Source of the DNA: Bacillota bacterium
Lineage (GTDB): Bacteria; Bacillota; JADQBR01
NCBI GenBank assembly: GCA_016278515.1
Contig: JADQBR010000046.1
Coordinates: 1-37,860 of the forward strand
Direction: 5' to 3'
DNA: 37,860 nt
The notes under the pieces are model-generated. The model worked only from the letters and a program-made list of their open reading frames with translations. It was not told the DNA's origin and searched no databases. Below are positions 8,738 through 16,870 of the stretch, in pieces. How positions within the stretch are numbered: position 1 is the stretch's first letter; every line of letters starts with the position of its first letter. The position numbers and the translations under genes were made by a program.

Positions 8738-9583
8738 GTGTCACAATTAGGGACAACAATTAAAGAAGCTCGCCGTGAATTGGGTTTATCGGTAGAAGAA
8801 TCCGCGGCAAAAACTAACATACAGGTTATTCAAATCAAGGCACTTGAGGACGAAGATTTTTCCATATTTTTTGACAGGAAACAAGCAGTTAAAGCATTGA
8901 GTTCCTATACGAAATTGCTCAAGTTAGACATCAAGGAATTAACAAACGAATTTAATAATGCATGGTCGGATGCAAACACTGCTAAGGCCTACATACAGGA
9001 AACACTACTAAACGCGGAAGATGAGAGTGCGTCTGGTTCCAATGGAAGGTCTAGAATAATAGTTGGTGTAAGCGTTATCATTGTGCTGGCTTTATTTGCA
9101 ATTGGGATAAATAAATTTTTCTTACAGCAACCGACTCAACAACCTGTTGCAGCTAATGACACACAAGTTGGTGACTCTAGTAAGCAAGGTTCTTCTGCAC
9201 CATCGGATAACCAACAAAATGATGACAAAGTAGCGCCATCCCTCGATGTCAATTCATCAGAGAAAGCTAGTCAAGAAGAAAGTCTAAATGATCAGAAAAC
9301 AGAAGCAACAGAGGCTGAAAACCTGGTTAGCGAAAAAATTGAGGTGGAATTTTTTGCTGCGAGAGGGGATTGCTGGTTGGAAGTGGTAGTGGATGGAGAA
9401 GACGTTTTATACCGGACGATTAAGCAGGGAGAAGAGCCATTAGTGTTTGCCGGTGAAGAGGCTATTAATCTGGTTATTGGCAATGCAGCTGCGGTCGATG
9501 TCAAATATAATGGAGAAAGCTTAGGCAGTTTAGGCAAAGATGGAGAAGTTGTTAAGAAAGTTTTTTATTCGAAATCTAAATAA
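8738..9583 (+). CDS. RodZ-like protein: HTH, single membrane span, DUF4115
   Basis: Bitopic membrane protein of the RodZ type, linked in other bacteria to the MreB cytoskeleton and cell shape. The 281 aa show a cytoplasmic Xre-like HTH at about 3-70 (LGTTIKEARRELGLSVEE is the usual opening), a transmembrane segment at about 107-128, a low-complexity Gln/Ser/Asp-rich extracellular linker at about 130-195, and a C-terminal DUF4115 beta domain (EVEFFAARGDCWLEVVVDG to the end). The start is GTG at 8738, with AGGG or GGGAGTG upstream. A strong terminator follows directly, so it is monocistronic. It is not beside mreB or pgsA here. The C-terminal domain is well formed; the HTH may serve protein contact rather than DNA binding. 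Confidence 0.85.
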   Translation: MSQLGTTIKEARRELGLSVEESAAKTNIQVIQIKALEDEDFSIFFDRKQAVKALSSYTKLLKLDIKELTNEFNNAWSDANTAKAYIQETLLNAEDESASGSNGRSRIIVGVSVIIVLALFAIGINKFFLQQPTQQPVAANDTQVGDSSKQGSSAPSDNQQNDDKVAPSLDVNSSEKASQEESLNDQKTEATEAENLVSEKIEVEFFAARGDCWLEVVVDGEDVLYRTIKQGEEPLVFAGEEAINLVIGNAAAVDVKYNGESLGSLGKDGEVVKKVFYSKSK

Positions 9584-9595
9584 TTTCGGTTACCT

Positions 9596-9618
9596 ACCTC
9601 CCATATGGGAGGTTTTTT
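9596..9618 (+). terminator. Intrinsic terminator of the RodZ-like gene
   Basis: Palindrome ACCTCCCATATGGGAGGT followed by a T run, 13 bp after the stop codon. Confidence 0.85.
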
Positions 9619-9758
9619 CTATTTATTCCGTCAGAGACCACAAAGAACAAAAAGAACAATATGACCAAAGTATTTTCAGAATTACCTGATAATGATAAAT
9701 TATTATACAAGACTTAATAGTCTGAGAAATCATAATATTCCAAGGAGGTTGTTAATTA

Positions 9759-10829
9759 ATGAAAGCAAGGAAGTTTTTAATACTCGTATTGGTTATGGCT
9801 CTACTGGGTTCACTAGTCGCTGGATGCGGTGCGCGTTCGGAACAAGAGGCAGATAATAGTGCAGAGAGCACCGAAGACAACTCAGGAGATGCTACAGCTA
9901 AGACAGAACCAATCGTAGTTAAGTTTTCCCATGTAGTTGCGGAAAATACGCCTAAAGGACAGGCTGCAATAATGTTTGAAGAGAAAGCTGAAGAGTATAC
10001 GGATGGGAAAGTAGACATTCAGGTATTCCCTAACTCACAGCTATACAATGATGACGATGTTTTGGCTGCTATTCAGCAGAACAGTGTACAAATGGCTGCA
10101 CCAGCTACTTCGAAAGTATCCAAACTGTTCCCTGAATGGACTATTTTTGACTTCCCATTCGCTTTGCCAAGTATCGAGAAGGTTCAGCAGGCCATGGAAA
10201 GTGAAGAAATTGGCGGCAAGTTGTTTAATATGTTAAAAGATAAGCAGATGCTTGGTCTGGCTATGTGGGATAATGGTTTTAAACAGATGACTTTAGATGA
10301 TCGTCCGCTTTATATGCCAAAGGACTTTGAAGGTAAAAGTTTCCGCGTAATGTCCAGTAAAGTGTTAGAGGCTCAATTTGATGCCTTGAATGCTAATCCT
10401 ACTCCGATGGCTTTTAGTGAAGTTTACAGTGCTTTGGAACAGGGAGTTATTGACGGGCAGGAAAATACTTTGTCAAATATCTATTCAAAGAAGTTCCACG
10501 AAGTACAGGAATATATGACAATAAGCAACCACGGTTATATTGGCTATGCAGTAATCACCAACTCTGAATTCTGGGAAGGTCTACCCTCTGATGTACGCGA
10601 AGGCGTAGAAAAGGCCTTGGATGAGACTACTCAATGGGTACGTGATAATGGCGAGCGCCTTAACCAGGAAGCATTAGACAATATTAAGGCTGACAATACA
10701 TTAACAGAAATCCACGAATTAACTCCGGATGAGAAAAAGGCGTGGATGGAGGCTACTAACCCTGTTTATGAGCAGTTTGAGGAAGAAGTCGGTTCTGACT
10801 TAATTAATGCTATTAAAGCTCTGAGGTAA
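9759..10829 (+). CDS. dctP: TRAP transporter substrate-binding lipoprotein (DctP family)
   Basis: Extracytoplasmic solute receptor of a TRAP transporter, which drives uptake of carboxylate-type substrates with an ion gradient. It is a lipoprotein: basic N-terminus, hydrophobic stretch, lipobox LVAGC with the acylated Cys at position 23. The mature part has the DctP signature regions: KFSHVVAENTPKGQAA at the start of the fold, FRVMSSKVLEAQ with the Arg that normally binds the substrate carboxylate, and YSALEQGVIDGQEN. Ribosome site AAGGAGG lies before the ATG. The permease genes follow, separated by a terminator hairpin that should make the receptor more abundant than the permeases. The substrate cannot be told from the sequence; C4-dicarboxylates, other organic acids and sugar acids are all possible. 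Confidence 0.93.
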   Translation: MKARKFLILVLVMALLGSLVAGCGARSEQEADNSAESTEDNSGDATAKTEPIVVKFSHVVAENTPKGQAAIMFEEKAEEYTDGKVDIQVFPNSQLYNDDDVLAAIQQNSVQMAAPATSKVSKLFPEWTIFDFPFALPSIEKVQQAMESEEIGGKLFNMLKDKQMLGLAMWDNGFKQMTLDDRPLYMPKDFEGKSFRVMSSKVLEAQFDALNANPTPMAFSEVYSALEQGVIDGQENTLSNIYSKKFHEVQEYMTISNHGYIGYAVITNSEFWEGLPSDVREGVEKALDETTQWVRDNGERLNQEALDNIKADNTLTEIHELTPDEKKAWMEATNPVYEQFEEEVGSDLINAIKALR

Positions 10830-10839
10830 ATAAGAAGTT

Positions 10840-10867
10840 AAAAAGGGGCTTATATAAGCCCCTTTTT
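10840..10867 (+). terminator. Intra-operon terminator between dctP and dctQ
   Basis: Self-complementary AAAAGGGGCTTA-TA-TAAGCCCCTTTT with a final T run, 10 bp after dctP. Partial termination here would raise receptor mRNA relative to the permease mRNA. Confidence 0.8.
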
Positions 10868-10908
10868 AAAATATCAGGGTAAATATTATCAGTAAAAGAG
10901 GTGACTGC

Positions 10909-11412
10909 ATGGCCATTATTGACAAAATTTTAAGTAGTCTTGAAGAAATCCTTGTATCGATTGCTCTTGGTATTGCAACTCTCATCACATTCCTAGAAGT
11001 CGTGCTGCGTTACGGTTTTGGTTCTAGTTTAGGGATCACCTTTGAGCTTACCACTTACCTCCTTATATTCGTTGGTTTCATTGGAGCCTCCATAGGCGTG
11101 CGTGATAAGGTGCATATTGGAGTGGAATTATTAGTGGAAAAATTTCCTTATAAGGTACAAAAGGTAGTAGGGATTGCTACTATCTTAATTAGCGCATGGT
11201 TTTGTATCACGATCGCCTACTTAGGCATGCAACAGGTTGTGGTTATGGCTGCATTCGGTCAAGTAACACCGGAGATGGAGATACCCTTTACAATTCCATT
11301 ATCTATCGTGCCTTTGGGCTTTTTACTAATGACTTTTCGATTTCTACAAGAAGCAGTTAAGTTAGTACGAACACCTGCTGATGAGCTGGGTAAGAAGGAA
11401 GGTGCACACTAA
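10909..11412 (+). CDS. dctQ: TRAP transporter small permease (DctQ family)
   Basis: Small integral membrane subunit of the TRAP transporter, 167 aa, the usual size. Four hydrophobic segments are visible (about 13-33, 47-66, 88-110 and 126-146), with the DctQ-typical region TFLEVVLRYGFGSSLGITFELT after the first segment and RDKVHIGVELL between the second and third. Ribosome site GAGGTGA lies 5 nt before the ATG. Its stop overlaps the dctM start by one base, which indicates translational coupling. It acts with DctM in one membrane complex fed by the upstream DctP. Confidence 0.92.
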   Translation: MAIIDKILSSLEEILVSIALGIATLITFLEVVLRYGFGSSLGITFELTTYLLIFVGFIGASIGVRDKVHIGVELLVEKFPYKVQKVVGIATILISAWFCITIAYLGMQQVVVMAAFGQVTPEMEIPFTIPLSIVPLGFLLMTFRFLQEAVKLVRTPADELGKKEGAH

Positions 11413-12827
11413 TGCCATCTATCTTAGAGCAACAAATGGAAAAAGTGAACCAACAAACAAAACCATCAGGCCCAGGTTCAATTGTCAGTAGGGTTATATC
11501 TATTACATTAATAGCCTTCTGCGCTTTTGGCGTGATTTATTCAATTGGAACGGGAAGTATGGGATTAGCTGTTTTTGCAATGCTGTTTTTAGCTTTATTG
11601 CTAGGGCTGCCAATCGCAGTATCTCTGGGAATTGCGTCGTTATTCAGTATATATTTCTTTACTACTGATCCATTACCTAATCTTGCGCATAAAATTTTTT
11701 CCGGGTTAAACACCTTTCCGCTAATGGCTATACCTTTCTTTGTACTAGCCGGGAATATTTTTACTACAGGCGGGGTGGCAAAAAGATTAGTTAAATTAAC
11801 TAACGCTTGGGTCGGACACATTCCGGGCGGATTATCCATTGCAGGTATTTTTGCTTGTGCGCTGTTTGCAGCGATTTCCGGTTCTTCTCCGGCTACAGTT
11901 GTGGCTATAGGTGGAATCATGATTCCGGCAATGGTGAATAATGGCTATGACGAGAAGTATGCGGTAGGGTCTATTGCAACTGCTGGTTCGTTGGGGATTC
12001 TAATACCACCAAGTATTCCCATGATTGTCTATGGTGTTACTGTGGATCAATCAGTTGGCAAATTATTTATCGCCGGTATCATTCCAGGTATCATGCTGGC
12101 AGTACTCCTGTCAGCAGTGAGCTTTTATATTGCTAGAAAAAACAATTTTCAACGCGCCCAAAAAACACCTATGTCTGAGCGTATCAATGCATTGAAAGAT
12201 TCTATTTGGAGCTTATCTCTTCCCATTGTTGTTATCGGCGGTATTTACACTGGAGTTTTTACACCGACCGAATCTGCAGCGGTAGCAGTAGTGCTAGGCA
12301 TTATAGTAGGAGTGTTTATTCATAAAGATTTAAAAATTAAGGATTTTAAAGCGCTTTTGGTGGGAGCATCAAAAACTACTTCCATGCTTTTCTTCATTAT
12401 TAGTATGGCAATGCTGTTCGCTCATATTCTAACATTAGAGCGTATTCCTCATAGTATTGCGGAACTTATTGTGGCGTGGAATGTTGGGCCAATGATGTTT
12501 CTGCTTATTGTAAATATTTTGCTGTTTTTAGCCGGGCAGTTTATGGAACCGACAGCGATGATTACAATTCTTGCGCCGATTCTCTACCCGGTTGCCATGA
12601 AATTGGGAATTGACCCTATTCATTTGGGTATTGTGATGGTTGTTAACATGGAAATTGGTATGATTACGCCGCCGGTAGGTTTGAACTTGTACGTGGCTAG
12701 TGGTTTGACGGGGATGCCATTGTTAACGGTGGTCAAAGCGGCTCTGCCTTGGGTTGTTGCAGTAATTTTTGGGTTGATTCTCGTTACTTATGTGCCGGCA
12801 ATCAGTCTGTTCCTATTGAGCTTCTAA
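11412..12827 (+). CDS. dctM: TRAP transporter large permease (DctM family)
   Basis: Large membrane subunit carrying the transport path, with about 12 membrane spans in 471 aa. It belongs to the ion transporter superfamily. Recognisable DctM stretches are FPLMAIPFFVLAGNIF, AAISGSSPATVVAIGG, YAVGSIATAGSLGILIPPSI and MEIGMITPPVGLNLYV. The N-terminus carries about 30 extra hydrophilic residues before the first span, longer than in many homologues. Coupled to dctQ by a TAATG overlap. A hairpin terminator about 70 bp downstream closes the operon. Confidence 0.93.
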   Translation: MPSILEQQMEKVNQQTKPSGPGSIVSRVISITLIAFCAFGVIYSIGTGSMGLAVFAMLFLALLLGLPIAVSLGIASLFSIYFFTTDPLPNLAHKIFSGLNTFPLMAIPFFVLAGNIFTTGGVAKRLVKLTNAWVGHIPGGLSIAGIFACALFAAISGSSPATVVAIGGIMIPAMVNNGYDEKYAVGSIATAGSLGILIPPSIPMIVYGVTVDQSVGKLFIAGIIPGIMLAVLLSAVSFYIARKNNFQRAQKTPMSERINALKDSIWSLSLPIVVIGGIYTGVFTPTESAAVAVVLGIIVGVFIHKDLKIKDFKALLVGASKTTSMLFFIISMAMLFAHILTLERIPHSIAELIVAWNVGPMMFLLIVNILLFLAGQFMEPTAMITILAPILYPVAMKLGIDPIHLGIVMVVNMEIGMITPPVGLNLYVASGLTGMPLLTVVKAALPWVVAVIFGLILVTYVPAISLFLLSF

Positions 12828-12894
12828 TTTTAAAGTATATTAGGATTGCTGTTAACTTGTCTTTCATTCGTCTCTTCGAATATAAACTTAAACC

Positions 12895-12930
12895 AAATCC
12901 TGCATTAAAATTGCAGGATTTCTTTGTTTT
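12895..12930 (+). terminator. Terminator of the TRAP operon
   Basis: AAATCCTGCA, loop TTAAAAT, TGCAGGATTT, then CTTTGTTTT. Perfect 10-bp stem. Confidence 0.75.
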
Positions 12931-12955
12931 ACAGACAGGGTGTTTGAACGCTAAA

Positions 12956-12987
12956 TTTAAAGGTCTCTAAAAACTGAGACCTTTAAA
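12956..12987 (-). terminator. Bidirectional terminator hairpin
   Basis: TTTAAAGGTCTC, 8-nt loop, GAGACCTTTAAA: a perfect 12-bp stem with A/T-rich flanks. It sits about 15 bp beyond the stop of the 54-aa minus-strand gene and may back up the TRAP operon terminator. Confidence 0.7.
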
Positions 12988-13001
12988 TTATTTGAAAATA
13001 T

Positions 13002-13166
13002 TTATTTAACGGCGGGTCTAAACATATCTAAGACACCAAGCACAACATGTGCAGCACCAAAACCTACAACCCCAGCTGCTATAGGCCCAGACAGCGCAGT
13101 AGCTCCAACCGTGGTTACGGCCGCGCCAAGTCCTGTTACTACTAAGCTGGTCTTGTTAGTTTTCAT
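13002..13166 (-). CDS. 54-aa Gly/Ala-rich hydrophobic microprotein
   Basis: Small protein starting MKTNKTSLVVTGLGAAV and ending LDMFRPAVK, preceded by a consensus ribosome site (AGGAGGTGA, 7 nt spacing) and followed by a strong hairpin. After a short basic N-terminus it is almost wholly hydrophobic and rich in Gly, Ala and Val (about residues 8-46), so one or two membrane segments or a membrane-active peptide are expected. It has no cysteine and no leader-peptide signature. I do not recognise a named family. On the minus strand a CATACTA element, like the -10 of sporulation sigma factors, lies about 30 bp upstream, but no convincing -35 accompanies it. Translation is likely; function is unknown. 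Confidence 0.65.
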   Translation of the reverse strand: MKTNKTSLVVTGLGAAVTTVGATALSGPIAAGVVGFGAAHVVLGVLDMFRPAVK

Positions 13167-13280
13167 TTTTTTCACCTCCTAACCGTCTGTCTTTTATTAG
13201 TATGTATAAGAGTGCCAATTAAAATATTTAAAAATATTTGTAAAGTTAGGCATTTGTAGGATATAAACTTGCTTAAAAAC

Positions 13281-13307
13281 TTGAAATTTAAAGGCATATG
13301 TTATAAT
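13281..13307 (+). promoter_or_regulatory. Candidate sigma-A promoter of the aldo/keto reductase fragment
   Basis: TTGAAA, 15 bases, TATAAT, about 38 bp before the AKR start codon. The spacer is shorter than ideal. Confidence 0.4.
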
Positions 13308-13345
13308 AATTAATATTGATTAAAATTAAGTAGGAGGCGTGGAGA

Positions 13346-13585
13346 ATGGAATGTCACAGATTAGATAAAACAGGACTTCGGGTATCTGCAATTGGATTTG
13401 GAGGAATTCCAGTTCAAAGGATAAATAATGAGGAAACTGTAGAAGTGATTAATAAGGCGTTGGACCTGGGAATCAATTTTTTCGACACGGCCAGGGGTTA
13501 TACAAATAGTGAAACTAAAATGGGCTTAGTCTTAAAGGAAAGGCGTCAAGAGGCTATTATTGCTACTAAGTCAATGGAAAAGTAG
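13346..13585 (+). pseudogene. N-terminal fragment of an aldo/keto reductase
   Basis: The 79-aa reading frame begins like a normal aldo/keto reductase: MECHRLDKTGLRVSAIGFGG, then LGINFFDTARGY with the Asp and Tyr positions of the catalytic site, and IIATKS. It stops after KSMEK. Complete enzymes have about 280-330 residues and need the later Lys and His of the tetrad and the whole NADPH site, so this piece cannot be an active reductase. It has a good ribosome site (AGGAGG) and a promoter-like sequence. Immediately past the stop the DNA becomes the operator region of the next operon, so the gene was probably cut by a rearrangement. Confidence 0.75.
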
Positions 13586-13599
13586 TCTTTGTCCTATTC

Positions 13600-13629
13600 T
13601 TCGGAAAAGTTTTCCGAATTGTCGGAAAA
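13600..13629 (+). promoter_or_regulatory. Upstream activator site (left operon)
   Basis: Perfect 9-1-9 inverted repeat TTCGGAAAAGTTTTCCGAA (13600-13618) followed by another half-site TCGGAAAA (13622-13629). Its core CGGAAA-N3-TTTCCG recurs in front of the right operon. It lies 98-127 bp upstream of the -24 element, the usual distance for a sigma-54 activator. Confidence 0.75.
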
Positions 13630-13724
13630 TAGTCCCAACCTCTAAATGGCAACCGAAAAACGTTTTTTTTAAGCAAACTTATTCCAGTTTTCCGGAATTA
13701 ACTTTCTAAATAGCTATGTTTTTA

Positions 13725-13742
13725 TTGGAACGAAAATTGCAA
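13725..13742 (+). promoter_or_regulatory. Sigma-54 (-24/-12) promoter of the ABC transporter operon
   Basis: TTGGAACGAAAATTGCAA: GG at 13727-13728 and GC at 13739-13740 with exactly 10 bases between. It differs from the consensus TTGGCACG-N3-TTGCAA only in one base (A for C). The transcript should start near 13752. Confidence 0.8.
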
Positions 13743-13936
13743 TTATTATAGTTAGTTGGATTATTTCCTTTGACGTTTCTTTTTACTCTGTGCAGTTTCA
13801 AGTGGCTTCAAAATTGAGCTAAAGAGAGGTGGTAAGAACGCAAGAATTTTTAGATCAGATGCACCAAGAAGCTGAAATTATTGACTGGACTTCGGGCTAA
13901 GCTATTGGCGAAATGAGATTGAAAGGGGATTAGAAT

Positions 13937-15238
13937 ATGGGTAAAAGAATAAAAGTGTTGCTGGTGTTGGGAGTAGTTCTGTGTCTAGGGCTATTCGCGC
14001 TGACTGTGGCAGGTTGTTCATCCCAGGAAACGGAAACTGCGGGAGATAATACTGGTCAGGACCAGGAGGAATTAGGGGTAATAGAAATGGGAGCAATTTA
14101 TAGTCTGTCCGGGGCTGGCTCAGTAATTGGTAATATGCAAAAAAATGCAGTAACTTTTGCAATCAATCAAGCAAATGAGCAAGGTGGAGTAGAAATAAAC
14201 GGGAAGAGATATTTGTTTGAAGGAATATTTAGGGATGATGAAAGTAAGCCCGACGTTGGTGCCCGCCGCCTCAGGGAACTTGCTAATGATGGTATCGAAG
14301 TTTTTCAGGGCGGTACTATGGCGAATGTTTCATTAGCCATGAGTGAAGCTTCCAAGCAGCAAGGGTCATTTTATATGTCATCGTGTGCGGTTCCGTCCCC
14401 ATATTTTGAGAAAAACTCAAAAGCACCCTACTCCATGGGTATCCTTGGCAATGCCATGTCTGTGGGTAGAGCTGGGGCAACCTACATGATGAACGAGTAT
14501 AATCCGAAAAAAGTTGTTTTCTTCCTGCCTGATTATGCCTGGGGGCAGCAGCATGAACTAGGTGCTAGGCAAATCATGGAGCAATACCCTGATGTGCAGT
14601 TTGATGTGGTTTATTCTCCGGTAGGGACTGCTGACCTTACACCCTACATAATTCAAGTAAGGGATATGGATCCGGATGTAGTTGTTATTGGTCATTGGGG
14701 TAATGATGCCATTACATCGTTAAAACAGTCTTTTGAAATGGGACTGAGAGATGATACGGAAGTGATGTTCATTTGGACTATTAGTGTTTTTGCCAAGGCA
14801 GTTGAAGCGGCTAGTATTGATGGCATGAAGGCACTAACATTCTGGCATCATGATATGGAAGGTCTGGATAATCCGGATATTGTAGCAAGTTCTCAGGAAC
14901 TGGTAGATGAATGGGAAAGAGCCATCGGTGAGCCGCCGGATGCTTATGCAATGGCCGCTTGGCTTGGGGTTAAGGAGACTATTCGCGGGATAGAACTTGC
15001 CCAATCTACTGATCCCGAGCAGGTTTACAATGCGTTGATGGAAAATCCGGAATTCGACACTCCTAAAGGTCCGGCTGTTTGGCGTATAGACGGCACGCCC
15101 GCGTATGAAAATTATGCGTTTATTTTAGAAGGAACAGGTGCGGACGAACGAAAAGACCCAGATTGGGACTTTGGAAAAGTAGTTGGTGTTTTTGAGGGGG
15201 ATGAGTTCCTGGTTCCGCTGGAGGAATTAGGCTGGTAG
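13937..15238 (+). CDS. ABC transporter substrate-binding lipoprotein (LivJ-like, Peripla_BP_6)
   Basis: Extracellular receptor of a branched-chain-amino-acid-type (HAAT) ABC importer, 433 aa. Lipoprotein signal with lipobox TVAGC, acylated Cys at 27. The mature chain opens with the family's typical strand (EMGAIYSLSGAGSVIGN), followed by AVTFAINQANEQGG and the RDDESKPDVGARRLREL region that begins the first lobe. Members of this group bind amino acids, amides, ureas or aromatic acids, so the ligand remains open. AAGGGG precedes the ATG. It is the first gene after a sigma-54 promoter and is followed by a hairpin and then the ATPase and permease genes, so it heads the operon and is probably its most abundant product. 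Confidence 0.92.
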   Translation: MGKRIKVLLVLGVVLCLGLFALTVAGCSSQETETAGDNTGQDQEELGVIEMGAIYSLSGAGSVIGNMQKNAVTFAINQANEQGGVEINGKRYLFEGIFRDDESKPDVGARRLRELANDGIEVFQGGTMANVSLAMSEASKQQGSFYMSSCAVPSPYFEKNSKAPYSMGILGNAMSVGRAGATYMMNEYNPKKVVFFLPDYAWGQQHELGARQIMEQYPDVQFDVVYSPVGTADLTPYIIQVRDMDPDVVVIGHWGNDAITSLKQSFEMGLRDDTEVMFIWTISVFAKAVEAASIDGMKALTFWHHDMEGLDNPDIVASSQELVDEWERAIGEPPDAYAMAAWLGVKETIRGIELAQSTDPEQVYNALMENPEFDTPKGPAVWRIDGTPAYENYAFILEGTGADERKDPDWDFGKVVGVFEGDEFLVPLEELGW

Positions 15239-15253
15239 TATTGGTATATAAGT

Positions 15254-15288
15254 AGAGGAAGTACTGTAAAAGGTGCGGTACTTCCTCT
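15254..15288 (+). other. Intercistronic hairpin after the binding-protein gene
   Basis: AGAGGAAGTAC, 13-nt loop, GTACTTCCTCT: a perfect 11-bp stem without a T run. It probably protects the 3' end of the binding-protein mRNA or causes partial attenuation, like the hairpin after dctP. Confidence 0.6.
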
Positions 15289-15327
15289 GCAATTCCCAAA
15301 AATTCTGTATGGAAAAAGGTGGGTGTG

Positions 15328-16086
15328 ATGTCTCAGATAATTACAACCGTCGGTTTATCTAAACACTTTGGTTCATTGAAAGCAGTTAATAACGTCAATA
15401 TAGCAATTAAAGAGGGTTCCATTAACGGTGTGATCGGACCTAACGGTTCCGGGAAAACAACGCTGTTTAATTTATTGTCGGGGTACTTTTTACCCACTGA
15501 AGGTACAATTTATTTTCAAGGCGAAGACATTACCCATCTGACACCACAGAACCGTGTGGTGAAAGGTATAGGCAGGAGCTTTCAATTAGTATCTATATTT
15601 CCTCAGCTGAAGGTATATGAAAACATGGTTCTGTCAGTTATCCGGTTTCTGAAAAGATATAAAACCGGCAGTCGTTTTTATTTATCGCGTATAGATGCTA
15701 ATAAAGAGATTCTCAATGACTGCATGCAGTGTCTTGGAATGGTTGGTCTTGAGGATAAGGCACAGCTTCGCAGTGGAGAGCTTTCTTATGGTGATCAGCG
15801 TCTACTTGAAATTGCCTTAACGGTAGCCTTGAAGCCTAGACTATTGCTCCTGGATGAACCTTTAGCGGGACTGGGTGACGTGGAAATATCTTTTATGTTA
15901 GAGCTTTTGCAGAGAATAAAGAAAGACTTTACTATGGTTATTGTGGAACACAAAATAACAAAGATTGAAGACTTTATTGATGAACTGTTTGTGATGTCTC
16001 AGGGGTTTGTAATATGTCAAGGAAAACCTAGCGAAGTACTTTATACCCCTGAAGTGAGAAAATGTTACTGGGGGGAAGTCGATTAA
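15328..16086 (+). CDS. ABC transporter ATP-binding protein (LivG-like)
   Basis: Cytoplasmic ATPase of the importer. Walker A GPNGSGKTT, Q-loop region RSFQLVSIFPQL, signature motif written SYGDQRLLEIA instead of SGGQ, Walker B LLLLDEPLAGL, and switch His in VIVEHK. The long insert between Q-loop and signature (FLKRYKTGSRFYLSRIDANK) is typical of LivG. The ATG at 15328 is preferred to an in-frame GTG nine bases earlier because AAAGGTGGG is spaced correctly for it. The next gene begins 2 bp after its stop. It pairs with the LivF-like ATPase to power the two permeases. Confidence 0.92.
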   Translation: MSQIITTVGLSKHFGSLKAVNNVNIAIKEGSINGVIGPNGSGKTTLFNLLSGYFLPTEGTIYFQGEDITHLTPQNRVVKGIGRSFQLVSIFPQLKVYENMVLSVIRFLKRYKTGSRFYLSRIDANKEILNDCMQCLGMVGLEDKAQLRSGELSYGDQRLLEIALTVALKPRLLLLDEPLAGLGDVEISFMLELLQRIKKDFTMVIVEHKITKIEDFIDELFVMSQGFVICQGKPSEVLYTPEVRKCYWGEVD

Positions 16087-16088
16087 TT

Positions 16089-16778
16089 ATGCTGTCAGTA
16101 GATTCGGTTGATGTCTTTTACGGACATGCTCAGGCTCTGCATAATATTTCACTGGAATTAAAACAAGGTGAGTTTGCATTTATGGTAGGTAGAAATGGAG
16201 CTGGGAAGACAACTCTTTTAAAGACCATTTGCAGTTTGTTGTCTTGCAAAAATGGCTCGATAACTTTTGAAAATAAAGATATCCAAAAATTACGCACGGA
16301 GCTTCTGGCACAACAAGGTATTCGTTATATTGCCCAGGACAAGAAAGTATTTAGTGGGCTAACAGTAAAAGAGAATCTGCAGTTGGCCTCTTTTGCCGCC
16401 AAAGTAAGCCTCACTGAGACTATTGATATGGCGCTGGAAATATATCCGGAATTTAAAGACCTTCTTAATCAAAAGGCGGGGATGCTCAGCGGTGGGCAGA
16501 AAGAGATTTTATTGATAGTGCGTGCTTTGATTGGAAAGCCAAAGCTACTCCTTATTGACGAACCGACAGAAGGCTTGGCGTCTATTGTTATCAAGGATGT
16601 TTTCCGTCTATTAAAAATGATGAAAGGCGAAGTGTCAGCAATAATCGTTGAACAGAATTTAAAGCTGGTAAGTCAGTTGGCCGACCGAGTCTATACCCTC
16701 AGGGAAGGACACATGGTTAAGGAAATCAGTAATACTAAGGAATGCGCAATTATGGAAGAACTAGAAGCTTATCTCTAG
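16089..16778 (+). CDS. ABC transporter ATP-binding protein (LivF-like)
   Basis: Second ATPase of the importer, 229 aa. Walker A GRNGAGKTT, Q-loop-like IAQDKKVFSGLTVKEN, signature LSGGQKEILL, Walker B KLLLIDEPTEGL, and VEQN in place of the switch His, as is usual for LivF. The ATG at 16089 gives the family-typical opening MLSVDSVDVFYG; GGGGGGAAG just upstream, inside the end of the previous gene, serves as ribosome site. A stem-loop overlaps the stop codon. The upstream in-frame TTG would add nine residues not seen in the family. Confidence 0.92.
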   Translation: MLSVDSVDVFYGHAQALHNISLELKQGEFAFMVGRNGAGKTTLLKTICSLLSCKNGSITFENKDIQKLRTELLAQQGIRYIAQDKKVFSGLTVKENLQLASFAAKVSLTETIDMALEIYPEFKDLLNQKAGMLSGGQKEILLIVRALIGKPKLLLIDEPTEGLASIVIKDVFRLLKMMKGEVSAIIVEQNLKLVSQLADRVYTLREGHMVKEISNTKECAIMEELEAYL

Positions 16779-16845
16779 ACTAGCTTGTCTTTATCTTTGG
16801 ATAAGTACGCACAAAGTATGTTACTTTAATCCGAGTTAGTCTAGA
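16774..16845 (+). other. Long-loop intercistronic stem
   Basis: TCTAGACTAGCTTG (16774-16787) pairs with CGAGTTAGTCTAGA (16832-16845), 14 bp with two G-U pairs, loop of 44 nt. It encloses the end of the LivF-like gene and lies just before the permease ribosome site (AAAGAGGTGA). Role uncertain: mRNA processing or translation control. Confidence 0.4.
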
Positions 16846-16870
16846 TGGACAAAGAGGTGATTACTTAATA

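Larger units (their letters stand above)
13586..13936 (+). other. Control region of the ABC transporter operon, no intact gene
   Basis: 351 bp without a complete gene. It holds the inverted-repeat operator (13600-13629), a further half-site-like TTTTCCGGAATT near 13688-13699, the -24/-12 promoter (13725-13742) and a leader of about 185 nt. The leader contains a small open stretch after AGAGAGGTGG (GTG at about 13829) whose product would read RTQEFLDQMHQEAEIIDWTS. A one-base shift lets that stretch run on to the start of the transporter gene. It is either a remnant of a lost gene or a leader peptide. Confidence 0.5.

Noticed and set aside
13198-13227. Sigma-E or sigma-G promoter of the 54-aa gene
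   Set aside because: The -10 CATACTA is good, but the best -35 (ATATTT at 17 bp) fits neither sigma-E spacing nor the sigma-G sequence, so it is mentioned only as a hint.
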